Assembly: GCA_966212505.1 (NCBI GenBank)
Contig: CBIHRS010000001.1
Location: forward strand, 62,001 to 126,000
Length of the DNA: 64,000 bases
From: CAMLIZ01 sp966212505
GTDB taxonomy: Bacteria; Pseudomonadota; Gammaproteobacteria; Burkholderiales; Burkholderiaceae_C
Direction of reading: 5' to 3'
Of the stretch, positions 1 to 9,431 are shown in pieces. A program made the position numbers and the translations under genes. The notes beneath the pieces are model-generated. The model was not told the DNA's origin. It worked only from the letters and a program-made list of their open reading frames with translations, and did no database searches. Position 1 is the stretch's first letter. Each line of letters begins with the position of its first letter.

Positions 1-1
1 G

Positions 2-958
2 GACGGCCAGGGCGTGGTCAACATCCTGGCGGCCGACAAGCTGCTGAACGCGCCGCGCCTGTATGCCACCTTCCTGCTGTGGCTGCTGTCAGAGCTGTTC
101 GAGACGCTGCCCGAGGTGGGCGACCTCGAGAAACCGAAGCTGGTGTTCTTCTTCGACGAGGCGCACCTGCTGTTCAAGGATGCACCCGATGCGCTGATCG
201 AACGCATCGAGCTGGTGGTGCGGCTGGTGCGCTCCAAGGGCGTGGGCGTGTACTTCGTGACGCAGAACCCGCTCGACATCCCCGACACCGTGCTCGGCCA
301 GTTGGGCAACCGCGTGCAGCATGCGCTGCGCGCGTTCACCCCGCGCGACCAGAAAGCCGTGAAGGCCGCGGCCGACACGATGCGGCAGAACCCGAAGCTC
401 GACATCGCCAGTGCGATCACCGAGCTCGCGGTGGGCGAGGCGCTGCTGAGCCTGCTCGACGAGAAAGGCCGGCCCAGCATCACCGAGCGCGCCTTCGTAA
501 TGCCGCCGGGCAGCCAGATCGGCCCGATCACCCCGGCCCAGCGCCAGGCGCTGATGCAGGGCTCGCTGGTGGCCGGCGCCTACGAGCAGGCCATCGATCG
601 CGAATCGGCCTACGAGAAGCTCAAGGGCCGCGCGGTGGCCAGCGCCCAGGCGAATGCGCCGGTGCCCATGGGCGAGCCGAGCGTGCCGGTGCGCACACCG
701 CCCACGGCTTCGCCGGCTCCTGCACCTTCCCCGATCCGTCCCTCGGCACCAGCGCCCGCGCCGGAGCAAGGCGGCGGCGCCGGCGGCTGGCTGCGCGACG
801 TGGCCGACGGCCTGCTGCGCGGCTCGGGCCGCAAGGATTCTGTGCTGGAGACGGTGGCCAAGTCGGCCGCGCGCTCCATCGGCTCCAGCGTCGGCCGCGA
901 GATCGTGCGCGGCGTGCTGGGATCGCTGCTGGGCGGCGGCAGCAGCCGGCGCCGCTGA
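2..958 (+). CDS. HerA-like ATPase/helicase of the DUF853 family, 3' part
   Basis: The window opens inside this gene, so the N-terminus with the Walker A loop is missing and about 318 residues remain. The reading frame is open from base 2. A Walker B/DEAH segment (VFFFDEAHLLF) lies about 45 residues in, followed by a sensor-like stretch (VTQNPLDIP). This matches the C-terminal half of HerA-type ATPases of the DUF853/YjgR family, cytoplasmic hexameric ATPases whose exact role is not settled. The family-like part is followed by a Pro/Ala-rich linker (about residues 215-255) and a Gly/Arg-rich tail ending GGGSSRRR, which looks species-specific. The next gene converges from the other strand with one base between the stop codons. 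Family assignment is by eye on conserved motifs. Confidence 0.85.
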   Translation, partial: DGQGVVNILAADKLLNAPRLYATFLLWLLSELFETLPEVGDLEKPKLVFFFDEAHLLFKDAPDALIERIELVVRLVRSKGVGVYFVTQNPLDIPDTVLGQLGNRVQHALRAFTPRDQKAVKAAADTMRQNPKLDIASAITELAVGEALLSLLDEKGRPSITERAFVMPPGSQIGPITPAQRQALMQGSLVAGAYEQAIDRESAYEKLKGRAVASAQANAPVPMGEPSVPVRTPPTASPAPAPSPIRPSAPAPAPEQGGGAGGWLRDVADGLLRGSGRKDSVLETVAKSAARSIGSSVGREIVRGVLGSLLGGGSSRRR

Positions 959-959
959 A

Positions 960-1226
960 TCATCCCTTGCGCACGGTCCAGCTGACCAACTTGAGCACCA
1001 GCGGCCGCACCATCAGCACACAGACAAACGCGACCGGCATCGCCAGCGCATAGGCGCGCAGCACGCGCGCCGGCAGCTCCGGCGTGAGCCCGGCATTGAC
1101 GCCGACGATCACGGTGCACATCAGTAAGGCCATGATGGCCGCCATGTAGAACGCGAACACGATCGGCTGCGCCTGCGGCGGCAGCTTCCAGCTGGATGCG
1201 GCGGAAACAGTGTGGGTGGGGTTCAT
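960..1226 (-). CDS. DUF2798 small membrane protein
   Basis: An 88-residue protein with two hydrophobic helices (about residues 20-42 and 55-75) separated by a short loop, as in DUF2798 proteins. Their function is unknown. The ATG at 1226 is preceded by a good ribosome-binding site (GGGAG, about nine bases upstream). It is transcribed away from a LysR-type regulator at 1366. In LysR pairs of this layout the regulator often controls the divergent gene, so this small membrane protein is the likely target, but no ligand can be inferred. The C-terminus is basic (TVRKG), so by the positive-inside rule it probably faces the cytoplasm. Confidence 0.75.
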   Translation of the reverse strand: MNPTHTVSAASSWKLPPQAQPIVFAFYMAAIMALLMCTVIVGVNAGLTPELPARVLRAYALAMPVAFVCVLMVRPLVLKLVSWTVRKG

Positions 1227-1365
1227 CTTCGTTCTCCCGAATGCGAAAAGAGGTGTGTCGATGCAGACGCACTGTAGGCAGTGCCCTGCCCGTCCGGTAG
1301 TGCAGCAGCGCTTGCGGGATTGATAACGAAAACTTGAGAATCGGCAGCTTCAGACGGAACATTCC

Positions 1366-2301
1366 ATGAAGCACCTCCGAGGCATCGAGATCTTCGTCAA
1401 GGCCGTGGAGCGCGGCAGCATCGCAGACGCGGCACGCCACTTCGGTGTGACAGCCGCGGCGGCCAGCCAGGCGATCGCGCGGCTCGAAGCCGCGGTGGGC
1501 CTGCGGCTGCTGACCCGCACCACCCGCTCGCTCGCGCTCACCGAGGCCGGCCAGCTCTACTTCGACAAGGTGCGCGATCTCACGCAGCAGCTCGAGTCGG
1601 CGCATGCGGCGCTCGACGAGATGCGCGGCGAGCCGCAGGGGCCGCTGCGCGTGGCCTGCACCGGGCCCTTCGGCCGGCGCATGGTGGCGCCGCTGCTACC
1701 CGCCTTCATGGCGGCCCATCCGCGCGTGCAGATCGAGCTGGTGCTGAGCGACCAGGACATCGACCACATCAAGCACGGCTTCGACATCAGCATCCGCTTC
1801 CGCGAACAGCTGGAGCCGGGCCTGGTGGCGCGCCGGCTGGCGACGGTGCCGATGGTGTTCTGTGCCGCGCCGTCGTACCTGGCGCGCGCCGGACGGCCAC
1901 AGCGGCCGGAGCAGCTGAAGGAGCACGACTGCCTGGTGCACCGCATGCCGCGCGACGGCCGCATCCTGCGCTGGGCCTTCGTGCGCGACGGGGTTCGCTT
2001 CGAGCCGGAGGTGAAGCAGGCCACGGTGTGCAACGACATCGACGCGCTGGCGGCGATGGCGGTGGCCGGCGGCGGCATCACGCGGCTGGGCAGCTTCATC
2101 GCCAACGACCTGATCGCGGCCGGCCTGCTGGAGCCGCTGTTCATGCCGGGCGGGCGGCGAAACAAGGCGCAGGCCGAAGCGGAGCCGCTGGAGTTCTATG
2201 CCTGCGTGCTCGACCGGCGCGCGGTGCCGCTGAAGGTGCGGCGGCTGGTGGAGCATCTGGCCGCCGGGCTCGAGGTGCATCCGGCGTTGCGGAGCCTGTG
2301 A
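1366..2301 (+). CDS. LysR-family transcriptional regulator
   Basis: A 311-residue LysR-type regulator. The N-terminal winged helix-turn-helix is clear (IADAARHFGVTAAAASQAIARLE, about residues 19-41, then LLTRTTRSLALTEAG), followed by a substrate-binding domain from about residue 90. The segment FGRRMVAPLLPAFMAAHPRVQIEL is typical of the CrgA/DsdC-like group that acts on small organic effectors. It is divergent from the DUF2798 gene with 139 bases between the start codons, the usual arrangement for autoregulation and control of the neighbour. I could not fix a T-N11-A operator in the gap. The effector is unknown. Confidence 0.9.
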   Translation: MKHLRGIEIFVKAVERGSIADAARHFGVTAAAASQAIARLEAAVGLRLLTRTTRSLALTEAGQLYFDKVRDLTQQLESAHAALDEMRGEPQGPLRVACTGPFGRRMVAPLLPAFMAAHPRVQIELVLSDQDIDHIKHGFDISIRFREQLEPGLVARRLATVPMVFCAAPSYLARAGRPQRPEQLKEHDCLVHRMPRDGRILRWAFVRDGVRFEPEVKQATVCNDIDALAAMAVAGGGITRLGSFIANDLIAAGLLEPLFMPGGRRNKAQAEAEPLEFYACVLDRRAVPLKVRRLVEHLAAGLEVHPALRSL

Positions 2302-2332
2302 GCTGGCACCAAGACGTTTTGTTTCATTAATG

Positions 2333-2392
2333 TTGATTGCAGCTTCCTTTAAACCTAGACTCCGCACCGGCGGCGCTTGAAAGCGCTGCCAA
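2333..2392 (+). promoter_or_regulatory. Sigma-70-type promoter with LacI-type operator for the beta-helix glucanase gene
   Basis: A -35 box TTGATT (2333-2338), a 17-base spacer and a -10 box TAGACT (2356-2361) lie in an AT-rich patch that stands out from its surroundings. About 15 bases after the -10 box is TTGaaAGCGCTgcCAA (2377-2392), a dyad of the LacI-family type with an AGCGCT core. Its position over the early transcribed region would suit repression relieved by a sugar. No LacI-type gene is in the window, so the regulator would have to be elsewhere. Confidence 0.5.
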
Positions 2393-2463
2393 ATGGAGAC
2401 AGCGGGGCCCGCAGTGCGGGCCGTGTGGAACCGCCACATCAACCCTTGCGAAAAGGAAGATCC

Positions 2464-4785
2464 ATGCAACTTGCGAAGAGTCCGAGCCCGGTCCGCATCT
2501 GGGCCATTGCGCTGGCAGCCGCGCTCGCGGCCTGCGGCGCCGAAGCCGCCGACTACACCCAGGGGGTGGCCGTCTCCGGCAGCACCGCCACCATCTGGTT
2601 CAAGTCGAATGTCAACACCAGCTGGGTCGACGTGCACTACCAGGTGAACGGCGGCACGCAGCAGAACGTGCGGATGAACTACGCCACCGCCAACGCGCGC
2701 TATGAGCAGCCGGTGTCCGGCGTGCAGAACGGCACCACGCTGAGCTACTCGTTCACCTACAACAACGGCACCCCGGCCTACGACACACCGGTGTCCACCT
2801 ACACGGTGTCGACCACCCCGCCGCCGCCCACCGGCGCGGCCTGCTTCTATGCGGACGCCAACTACGCTGGCGGCACTTTCTGCGCCGATTCTGAAAGCGC
2901 TTTCGTAGGCGCCGACTGGAACGACAAGGTGTCGTCGCTGAAGCTCCAGCCGGGCTACCAGGTCATGCTGTACGAGAACGCCAACTTCGGCGGCCGCTCG
3001 CTCACCCTCACCGCCGACACCGCCAACCTCGGCTCGCAGAACTTCAACGACCTGATGTCGTCGTTCAAGATCAGCAAGACCTCGACGCTGCCCACCTCCG
3101 ACACGCCGGACTTCGGTCCGAACGTGACGATCTTCGACCCGTCGGTGCCCACCACCACCATCCAGTCGAAGCTCGACGCCGCCTTCAACTCGCAGCTGCT
3201 CAGCCCCACCGCGCAGTTCGGCGGCCAGCGCTATGCCTTCCTGTTCAAGCCGGGCACCTACAGCGTGTGGGCCAACGTGGGCTTCTATACCGCGCTGGCA
3301 GGCCTGGGACAGAACCCCGACGACGTGACCATCCGCGGCGCGATCAACGCCGACAGCGGCTGGAACTACGGCGACGAGAAGAACGCGACGCAGAACTTCT
3401 GGCGCTCGGCCGAGAACCTGGCGGTGGTGCCCAACGGCGGCACCGACCGCTGGGCGGTGTCGCAAGCCGCGCCGATGCGCCGCGTGCACATCATCGGCAA
3501 CCTGCACATGGGCCCGTCCAACCAGGACAACGGCCAGGGCTACTCGAGCGGCGGCTACATCGCCGACAGCAAGATCGACGGCATCGTCAGCACCGGCTCG
3601 CAGCAGCAGTGGTACACCCGCGACAGCAGCGTCGGCCAGTGGTACGACGGCGTGTGGAACACGGTGTTCTCCGGCGTGCTCGGCGCGCCGGCGCAGTCGT
3701 TCCCCAGCCCGCCGTACACCACGCTCGCCACCACACCGGTCTCGCGCGACAAGCCCTACCTCTATGTCGACAGCACCGGCAAATACCGCGTGTTCGTGCC
3801 GGCGCTGCGCACCAATGCCTCCGGCGCCAGCTGGGCCAATGGCGCCACGGCCGGCAGCTCGATCCCGATGAGCCAGTTCTACGTCGCCAAGCCGAGCGAC
3901 AGCACCGCCACGCTGAACCAGGCGCTCGCGCAGGGGCTGAACCTGTTCCTCACGCCGGGCACCTACCACCTGAGCGAGACGCTGAAGGTCACGCGCGCCA
4001 ATACCGTCGTGCTGGGCATCGGCTTCCCGACGCTGGTGCCCGACAACGGCGTCAACGCGATGCAGGTGGCCGATGTGGACGGCGTGCGCATCGCCGGCCT
4101 GCTGTTCGATGCCGGCACCGTGAACAGCGCGGCGCTGCTCACCGTGGGCGTGCAGGGTGCGGCCACCAGCCATGCAGCCAATCCGACCAGCGTGCAGGAC
4201 GTGTACTTCCGCATCGGCGGCGCGGTGGCGGGCAAGGCCACCACCAGCCTGATCGTCAATGCCAACGACACGATCATCGACCACATCTGGGCCTGGCGCG
4301 CCGACCATGGCAGCTCGCCCACGGGATGGACGATCAACACGGCCGACACCGGGTTGATCGTCAACGGCAACAACGTGCTGGCCACGGGCCTGTTCGTCGA
4401 GCACTACCAGAAGTACGAGGTCGTCTGGAACGGTCAGAACGGCAAGACCATCTTCTTCCAGAACGAGATGCCCTACGACGTGCCGAGCCAGTCGGCCTGG
4501 ACCAGCGGCCGAGGCAACGGCTGGGCCGCCTACAAGGTGGCCGACGGCGTGACCTCGCACGAGGCCTGGGGAATGGGCAACTACTGCTTCTTCAACATCG
4601 GCGGCACCAACACCAACATCAATGCGGCTCGCGGCTTCGAGGTGCCGCAGACCGCCGGGGTGCGCCTGCACGATGTGTTCACGATCTCGCTGGGCGGCAA
4701 CGGGACGATCACCAACGTGGTCAACACCACGGGGGCGACCACCCCGCTGAACACCACGCCCAGCAACGTGATCAGCTACCCCTGA
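2464..4785 (+). CDS. Secreted CBM56 / crystallin / GH55-like beta-helix protein, probable beta-1,3-glucan-active enzyme
   Basis: A 773-residue exported protein. The start at 2464 is chosen because AAAAGGAAG precedes it and the signal peptide follows directly. A lipobox-like LAAC at residues 21-24 means it could be a lipoprotein rather than freely secreted. Residues about 32-120 resemble CBM56, a beta-1,3-glucan-binding module (YTQGVAVSGSTATIWFKS, then WVDVHY). About 123-205 is a beta/gamma-crystallin-like domain (ACFYADANYAGG, LYENANFGGRS). About 215-773 is a right-handed beta-helix of the GH55-like type often mislabelled adenylyl cyclase in actinobacteria, with segments such as ATQNFWRSAENL and ADSKIDG. 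The architecture suggests binding and cleaving laminarin-like glucan. I did not identify the catalytic acid, so activity is inference. The stop codon abuts the convergent channel gene. Confidence 0.8.
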   Translation: MQLAKSPSPVRIWAIALAAALAACGAEAADYTQGVAVSGSTATIWFKSNVNTSWVDVHYQVNGGTQQNVRMNYATANARYEQPVSGVQNGTTLSYSFTYNNGTPAYDTPVSTYTVSTTPPPPTGAACFYADANYAGGTFCADSESAFVGADWNDKVSSLKLQPGYQVMLYENANFGGRSLTLTADTANLGSQNFNDLMSSFKISKTSTLPTSDTPDFGPNVTIFDPSVPTTTIQSKLDAAFNSQLLSPTAQFGGQRYAFLFKPGTYSVWANVGFYTALAGLGQNPDDVTIRGAINADSGWNYGDEKNATQNFWRSAENLAVVPNGGTDRWAVSQAAPMRRVHIIGNLHMGPSNQDNGQGYSSGGYIADSKIDGIVSTGSQQQWYTRDSSVGQWYDGVWNTVFSGVLGAPAQSFPSPPYTTLATTPVSRDKPYLYVDSTGKYRVFVPALRTNASGASWANGATAGSSIPMSQFYVAKPSDSTATLNQALAQGLNLFLTPGTYHLSETLKVTRANTVVLGIGFPTLVPDNGVNAMQVADVDGVRIAGLLFDAGTVNSAALLTVGVQGAATSHAANPTSVQDVYFRIGGAVAGKATTSLIVNANDTIIDHIWAWRADHGSSPTGWTINTADTGLIVNGNNVLATGLFVEHYQKYEVVWNGQNGKTIFFQNEMPYDVPSQSAWTSGRGNGWAAYKVADGVTSHEAWGMGNYCFFNIGGTNTNINAARGFEVPQTAGVRLHDVFTISLGGNGTITNVVNTTGATTPLNTTPSNVISYP

Positions 4786-6219
4786 TCACTTCGAGGCCGC
4801 CTGGCGCTCGGCGGCTGGCACCTGCCAGCCGCCGCCCAGCGCCCTGAAGAGATCGGCCTGCGCCGCGGTGAGCGCGCGCTGGTCGTCGGCCAGTTGCGCC
4901 TGGGCGGTGAGCGCGAGGCGGTCGGCGTTGATCACGTCGAGCCGGCTCGACTCGCCGCCCTGGTAGCGCAGCTGGGTCAGCTGCGCCGCACGCAGCAGGG
5001 CCTGCACGCGCTGCTGGCTGCTCTGCACGCTGACGCGGGCCTCGGCTTGCGCGGCCAGCGCATCGCGCACCTCCTTGAAGGCCGTGGCCACGCTGTCGCG
5101 GTAGTCGAGCTCGGCCTGCACGCGGCGAGCCTTGGCCGCTTCGTTCTGCGCATCGATGCGGCCGCCGTTCCAGATCGGCTGGGTCAGCGAGGCCACCACA
5201 TTCCAGATCAGCGACGGCCCATCGGTCAGCTTCGAAAGCTCCACGCTCTCTCGGCCGAACGACGCGGTGAGCGCGATGCTCGGGAAGTACGCGGCGCGTG
5301 CGGCCTCCACCCGCGCACCGGCCGCGCGCAGCCGCGCCTCGGCGGCCTGCACGTCGGGCCGGCGCAGCAGCAGGTCCGAAGGCAGGCCGTCGGGCAGGCC
5401 ATCGCTGATGACCGGCGGCGTCGCGGTGCGCTGCACGCCCTGCTCCACCACGGCCTTCGGCGAACGGCCCAGCACCAGGGCCAGCGCACGCTCGGCCTCG
5501 CCGCGGGCGCGGTCGAGCTTGGGCAGCTGCGCTTCGTTGAAGATCAGCTCGGCCTCGAGCTGGCGCAGGTCGAGCTCGGCCGTCTGGCCGGCGTTGTAGC
5601 GCAGGCGCTGCAGCTTGATGCTGTCGCGCTGCGCATCGACAGCGCGACCGAACAGCACCACCTGCGCGTCGAGCGACTGCAGCGCAGCATACGACTGCAC
5701 CACCTGCGCCGCCAGCGCGGTGCGCAGCGTGTCGCGGGCATAGGTCGTGGCCAGCAGTTCCTCGCGCGCGGCCGAGGTGCTGTTGCGTGCGCGGCCCCAC
5801 AGGTCGACCTCGTAGGCGATGTTGATCGCTGCCTTGTAGTCGCTGCCGATCGGCGAGGCGCCGTTGAGCGGCGTGCTGCCGTTCTCGCTGACGCGGGCGC
5901 GCGCGGCCGACACGCCGGCGTTCACCGTCGGCAGCCGGTCGGCACCGGCCAGCTTCAGCGCGGCACGCGACTCATCGATGCGGGCCATCGCCCGCGCGAG
6001 GTCGTGGTTGTTGGCCAGCGCCTCGTCGACCAGCGCATCGAGCTGCGCATCGCCGAAGCGCTTCCACCAGTCGGGCGCCACCGCCGCGGCCGCAGTGGCC
6101 GACGGCAGCTCGAGTTGGGGCGTGCCCTGCGGTTGCCCGCCGGGTGCCGCGCAGGCAGCCAGCATCGCGGCCGCGGCAGCAGCGAGCACGGAGGAGCGGA
6201 AACGGTTCATGGCGCTCAT
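4786..6219 (-). CDS. RND efflux outer-membrane channel lipoprotein, NodT/OprM family
   Basis: A 477-residue outer-membrane factor of a tripartite efflux pump. The signal peptide ends in a lipobox (AMLAACA, lipidated Cys about 22). The mature protein has the duplicated alpha-helical/beta-strand TolC-like repeat: LPTVNAGVSAARARVS in the first half and YFPSIALTASFGRESVEL in the second, with AYEVDLWGRARN typical of NodT proteins. Its ATG overlaps the stop of the pump gene by four bases (ATGA, 6216-6219), so translation is coupled. An alternative ATG three codons downstream (6210) would still give a signal peptide. It would form the trans-outer-membrane duct for the pump encoded just upstream. Confidence 0.94.
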   Translation of the reverse strand: MSAMNRFRSSVLAAAAAAMLAACAAPGGQPQGTPQLELPSATAAAAVAPDWWKRFGDAQLDALVDEALANNHDLARAMARIDESRAALKLAGADRLPTVNAGVSAARARVSENGSTPLNGASPIGSDYKAAINIAYEVDLWGRARNSTSAAREELLATTYARDTLRTALAAQVVQSYAALQSLDAQVVLFGRAVDAQRDSIKLQRLRYNAGQTAELDLRQLEAELIFNEAQLPKLDRARGEAERALALVLGRSPKAVVEQGVQRTATPPVISDGLPDGLPSDLLLRRPDVQAAEARLRAAGARVEAARAAYFPSIALTASFGRESVELSKLTDGPSLIWNVVASLTQPIWNGGRIDAQNEAAKARRVQAELDYRDSVATAFKEVRDALAAQAEARVSVQSSQQRVQALLRAAQLTQLRYQGGESSRLDVINADRLALTAQAQLADDQRALTAAQADLFRALGGGWQVPAAERQAASK

Positions 6220-9200
6220 GCCGGCTCTCCCTGTGCATCGGCCACGGGGCCGGACGGATGGTGGCCCGGATGGCTCAGGGTCTTGGGCCCGGCATGGCGC
6301 ACATGCTCGGCCTCGGCCTGGATCTCGGCCGTGCTGCGCTTCTCGCGCAGTTTGCGGGCAGTGATGATCTTGAAGAACATGGGCACGAAGAAGATCGCAA
6401 GGAAGGTGGCGGCCAGCATGCCGCCCATCACGCCGGTACCGACCGAGCGGCGGGCGCCCGCACCGGCGCCGGACGACAGGGCCAGCGGCAGCACGCCGAG
6501 GATGAAGGCCAGCGAGGTCATGATGATCGGGCGGAAGCGCAGGCGCGCCGCCTCCAGCGCCGCGGCCGACGCGCTCATGCCCTCGTGGTGTTTCAGCGAG
6601 GCGTACTCCACGATCAGGATCGCGTTCTTGGCCGCCAGGCCGAGCAGCGTGACCAGGCCGATCTGGAAGTACACGTCGTTAGTCATGCCGCGCAGCCACA
6701 CCGCCGCCAGCGCACCGAAGGTGCCGAAGGGCAGCGCGAACAGCACCGACAGCGGCAGGCTCCACTTCTCGTACTGCGCCGACAGGATCAGGAACACCAT
6801 CAACGCGCCCAGCAGCAGCGCGAGGCTCGAGGTGCCGGACGAGCGCTTCTCCTGGTACGACGCACCGCCCCAGTCGAAGCTGAAGTCGGGCGGCAGCACC
6901 TCCTTGGCGATGCGCTCCACCTCGGCGATGGCCTGGCCTGAGCTGATCCCCGGCGCGCCCTGGCCGAAGAGCTTGACCGCCGGCAGGTTGTTGAAGCGGT
7001 CGAGCGTTTCGGGGCCGGACGAATACTTCACCGTCGCCAGCGCCGAGACCGGCACCATCTGCCCCGTGTTGGAGCGCACCCACATGCGGCCGATGTCGTC
7101 GGGCCGCTTGCGGTAGATGGGCTCGGCCGACATCAGCACCTGCCAGGTGCGGCCGTACTTGTTGAAGTCGTTGACGTAGTAGCTGCCCAGCGTGGACGAC
7201 AGCGTGTTGAACACCTCGTCCACCGGCACGCCCAGCGCCTTGGCGCGCTCGCGGTCGACATCCACATACAGCTGCGGCGAGCTGGCGCGCCACAGCGTCT
7301 GCACACCGGCGAGCTGCTTGCTGGCACGCACCGCGGCCGAGAACTTCTCGGTCACCTCGGCCAGGCGCTTGGCGCCGCCCTCGCCGCGGTTCTGGATGTA
7401 GAACTCGAAGCCGCCCGCGGTGCCCAGGCCGAAGATCGGCGGCGGGTTCAGCGCGAACACGAAGGCCTCCTTGATGTGGGCCGTCTTCATGAACAGCTCG
7501 CCGATCAGCGCCTGCACCGGCACCGGGCGCTCGTCCCAGTGCTTCTGCGTGACGAAGATCGTGGCCGCGTTGTTGCGGTAGCCGCCGCCCAGGAAGTCGA
7601 AGCCGGTGAAGGCCACCACGTCTTCGTTGAACGGGTTGGACTTGATGATCTTGTTGACCTCGCCCACCACCTTGTCCGTGCGCTCCAGCGAAGCACCGTC
7701 GGGCAGGATCACCGCGGCGATGTAGAAGCCCTGGTCTTCATCGGGCACCAGCGAGCCCGGCGTGATGCGCCACAGGCCGGTGGCCAGTGCCACCATGCCT
7801 GCGAACAGCAGCAGGCCGATGCCGGCGCGCCGCACCATGAAGCCCACGCCCGCCACGTAGCGGCCGGTGATGCGGTGGAAGAAGTTGTTGAACCAGGTGA
7901 AGAAGCGGCCGGGCGCCTTGTGGTCGTGCTTCAGGATCATCACGCACAGGCTGGGCGTGAGCGTGAGCGCGACGATGCCCGAGATCACCACCGCGATCGC
8001 GATGGTCACCGCGAACTGGCGATACAGCTCGCCGGTGAGGCCGCCCAGGAAGGCGATCGGCACGAACACCGCGCACAGCACCAGCACGATCGCGATCACC
8101 GGGCCCGACACTTCGCGCATGGCCTTGATCGCGGCCTCGCGGGCCAGCATCTTCTCCTCGTGCATGATGCGCTCGACGTTTTCGAGCACCACGATCGCAT
8201 CGTCCACCACGATGCCGATCGCCAGCACCATGCCGAACAGCGTGAGCGTGTTGATCGAGTAGCCGAGCATCAGCAGGCCGGCGAAGGTGCCGATCAGCGA
8301 CACCGGCACGGCCACCACCGGAATCAGGGTGGCACGCCAGTTCTGCAGGAACAGGAACACCACGCCGATCACCAGCACCATGGCCTCGAGCAGCGTCTTC
8401 ACCACCTCCTCGATCGACACCCGCACGAAGCGCGTGGTGTCGTAGGGCACCGAGTAGGTGATGCCTTGCGGGAAGCGCTGGGCCAGCTTGGCCACCGTGG
8501 TCTGCACCTCCTGCGCCACGTCGAGCGCATTGGCGCCCGGCTGCAGGAACACGCCCACCAGCGTGGCCGGCTTGCCGTTGATGCGGCCGACGAAGTCGTA
8601 GTCCTTGGAGCCGAGCTCGACGCGCGCCACGTCCTTCAGGCGCACCGCGCTGCCGTTGCCGTCGGCGCGGACGATGATCTCCTCGAACTGCTTCGGATCC
8701 GAGAGCCGGCCCTGCGTGGTGATGGTGTAGACCATCTCCTGCGCGCCGCCGGTGGGCGCCTGGCCGACCTTGCCAGCGGCGAACTGCGCGTTCTGTTCGT
8801 TGATCGCACGCGCGATGTCGCTCGTGGTCAGCTGCAGCTGGGCCAGCCGATCGGGCTTGACCCAGACCCGCATCGCGTAGTCCTTGGCGCCGAAGATCTG
8901 CACGTTGGTGGTGCCGGGCACGCGCTTGAGCGAATCGAGCACGTTCAGCGTCACGTAGTTGCTGATCGACAGGTCGTCACGGCTGTTGTCGGGCGAGAAG
9001 AAGGCCAGCACCTGCAGGAAGGCCGACGAGCCCTTCTCAACGGTGACGCCCTGGCGCCGCACTTCCTGCGGCAGCTTGGCCTCGGCCTGCTTGACGCGGT
9101 TGTTGACGATCTGCGCGGCCTGGTCGGGGTTGCTGCCGATGTCGAACGTGACCTGGATCTGCACCACGCCGTTCGACGTGGAGGTCGAGCCCATGTAGAT

Positions 9201-9428
9201 CATGTGCTCGACGCCGTTGATCGCGTTCTCGAGCGGCGCGGCCACGGTCTGCTCGATCACCTCGGCGCTTGCGCCCGGGTACACCGCGGTCACGGTGACC
9301 ACCGGCGGTGCGATCTCCGGATATTGCGCGATCGGCAGCGAGCGCATGGCCGACAGGCCCGCGATCACGATGAAGATCGACAGCACGGCCGCGAAGATCG
9401 GCCTGTCGATGAAGAAACGGGAGAACAT
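6216..9428 (-). CDS. RND multidrug efflux pump, inner-membrane subunit (AcrB/MexB type, HAE1 family)
   Basis: A 1070-residue proton-driven transporter, close to the usual length of AcrB/MexB. The start MFSRFFIDRPIFAAVLSI is the classic HAE1 N-terminus. The transmembrane-4 proton-relay aspartates sit in GIVVDDAIVVLENVE (about residues 405-409), and the TM10 lysine is in GLAAKNAILIVEYA (about 938). Two large periplasmic porter domains flank the TM4-6 block. The C-terminal 50 residues are charged and likely cytoplasmic. The adaptor gene lies three bases upstream and the outer-membrane channel overlaps its stop by four bases, so all three parts come from one message. Expected substrates are hydrophobic or amphiphilic drugs, solvents and dyes, but specificity cannot be read from sequence alone. 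Confidence 0.96.
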   Translation of the reverse strand: MFSRFFIDRPIFAAVLSIFIVIAGLSAMRSLPIAQYPEIAPPVVTVTAVYPGASAEVIEQTVAAPLENAINGVEHMIYMGSTSTSNGVVQIQVTFDIGSNPDQAAQIVNNRVKQAEAKLPQEVRRQGVTVEKGSSAFLQVLAFFSPDNSRDDLSISNYVTLNVLDSLKRVPGTTNVQIFGAKDYAMRVWVKPDRLAQLQLTTSDIARAINEQNAQFAAGKVGQAPTGGAQEMVYTITTQGRLSDPKQFEEIIVRADGNGSAVRLKDVARVELGSKDYDFVGRINGKPATLVGVFLQPGANALDVAQEVQTTVAKLAQRFPQGITYSVPYDTTRFVRVSIEEVVKTLLEAMVLVIGVVFLFLQNWRATLIPVVAVPVSLIGTFAGLLMLGYSINTLTLFGMVLAIGIVVDDAIVVLENVERIMHEEKMLAREAAIKAMREVSGPVIAIVLVLCAVFVPIAFLGGLTGELYRQFAVTIAIAVVISGIVALTLTPSLCVMILKHDHKAPGRFFTWFNNFFHRITGRYVAGVGFMVRRAGIGLLLFAGMVALATGLWRITPGSLVPDEDQGFYIAAVILPDGASLERTDKVVGEVNKIIKSNPFNEDVVAFTGFDFLGGGYRNNAATIFVTQKHWDERPVPVQALIGELFMKTAHIKEAFVFALNPPPIFGLGTAGGFEFYIQNRGEGGAKRLAEVTEKFSAAVRASKQLAGVQTLWRASSPQLYVDVDRERAKALGVPVDEVFNTLSSTLGSYYVNDFNKYGRTWQVLMSAEPIYRKRPDDIGRMWVRSNTGQMVPVSALATVKYSSGPETLDRFNNLPAVKLFGQGAPGISSGQAIAEVERIAKEVLPPDFSFDWGGASYQEKRSSGTSSLALLLGALMVFLILSAQYEKWSLPLSVLFALPFGTFGALAAVWLRGMTNDVYFQIGLVTLLGLAAKNAILIVEYASLKHHEGMSASAAALEAARLRFRPIIMTSLAFILGVLPLALSSGAGAGARRSVGTGVMGGMLAATFLAIFFVPMFFKIITARKLREKRSTAEIQAEAEHVRHAGPKTLSHPGHHPSGPVADAQGEPA

Positions 9429-9431
9429 GGA

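Noticed and set aside
2464..4785. Adenylyl cyclase, the label often given to relatives of this protein
   Set aside because: No cyclase motif is present; the domain pattern is an exported glucan-binding beta-helix protein.
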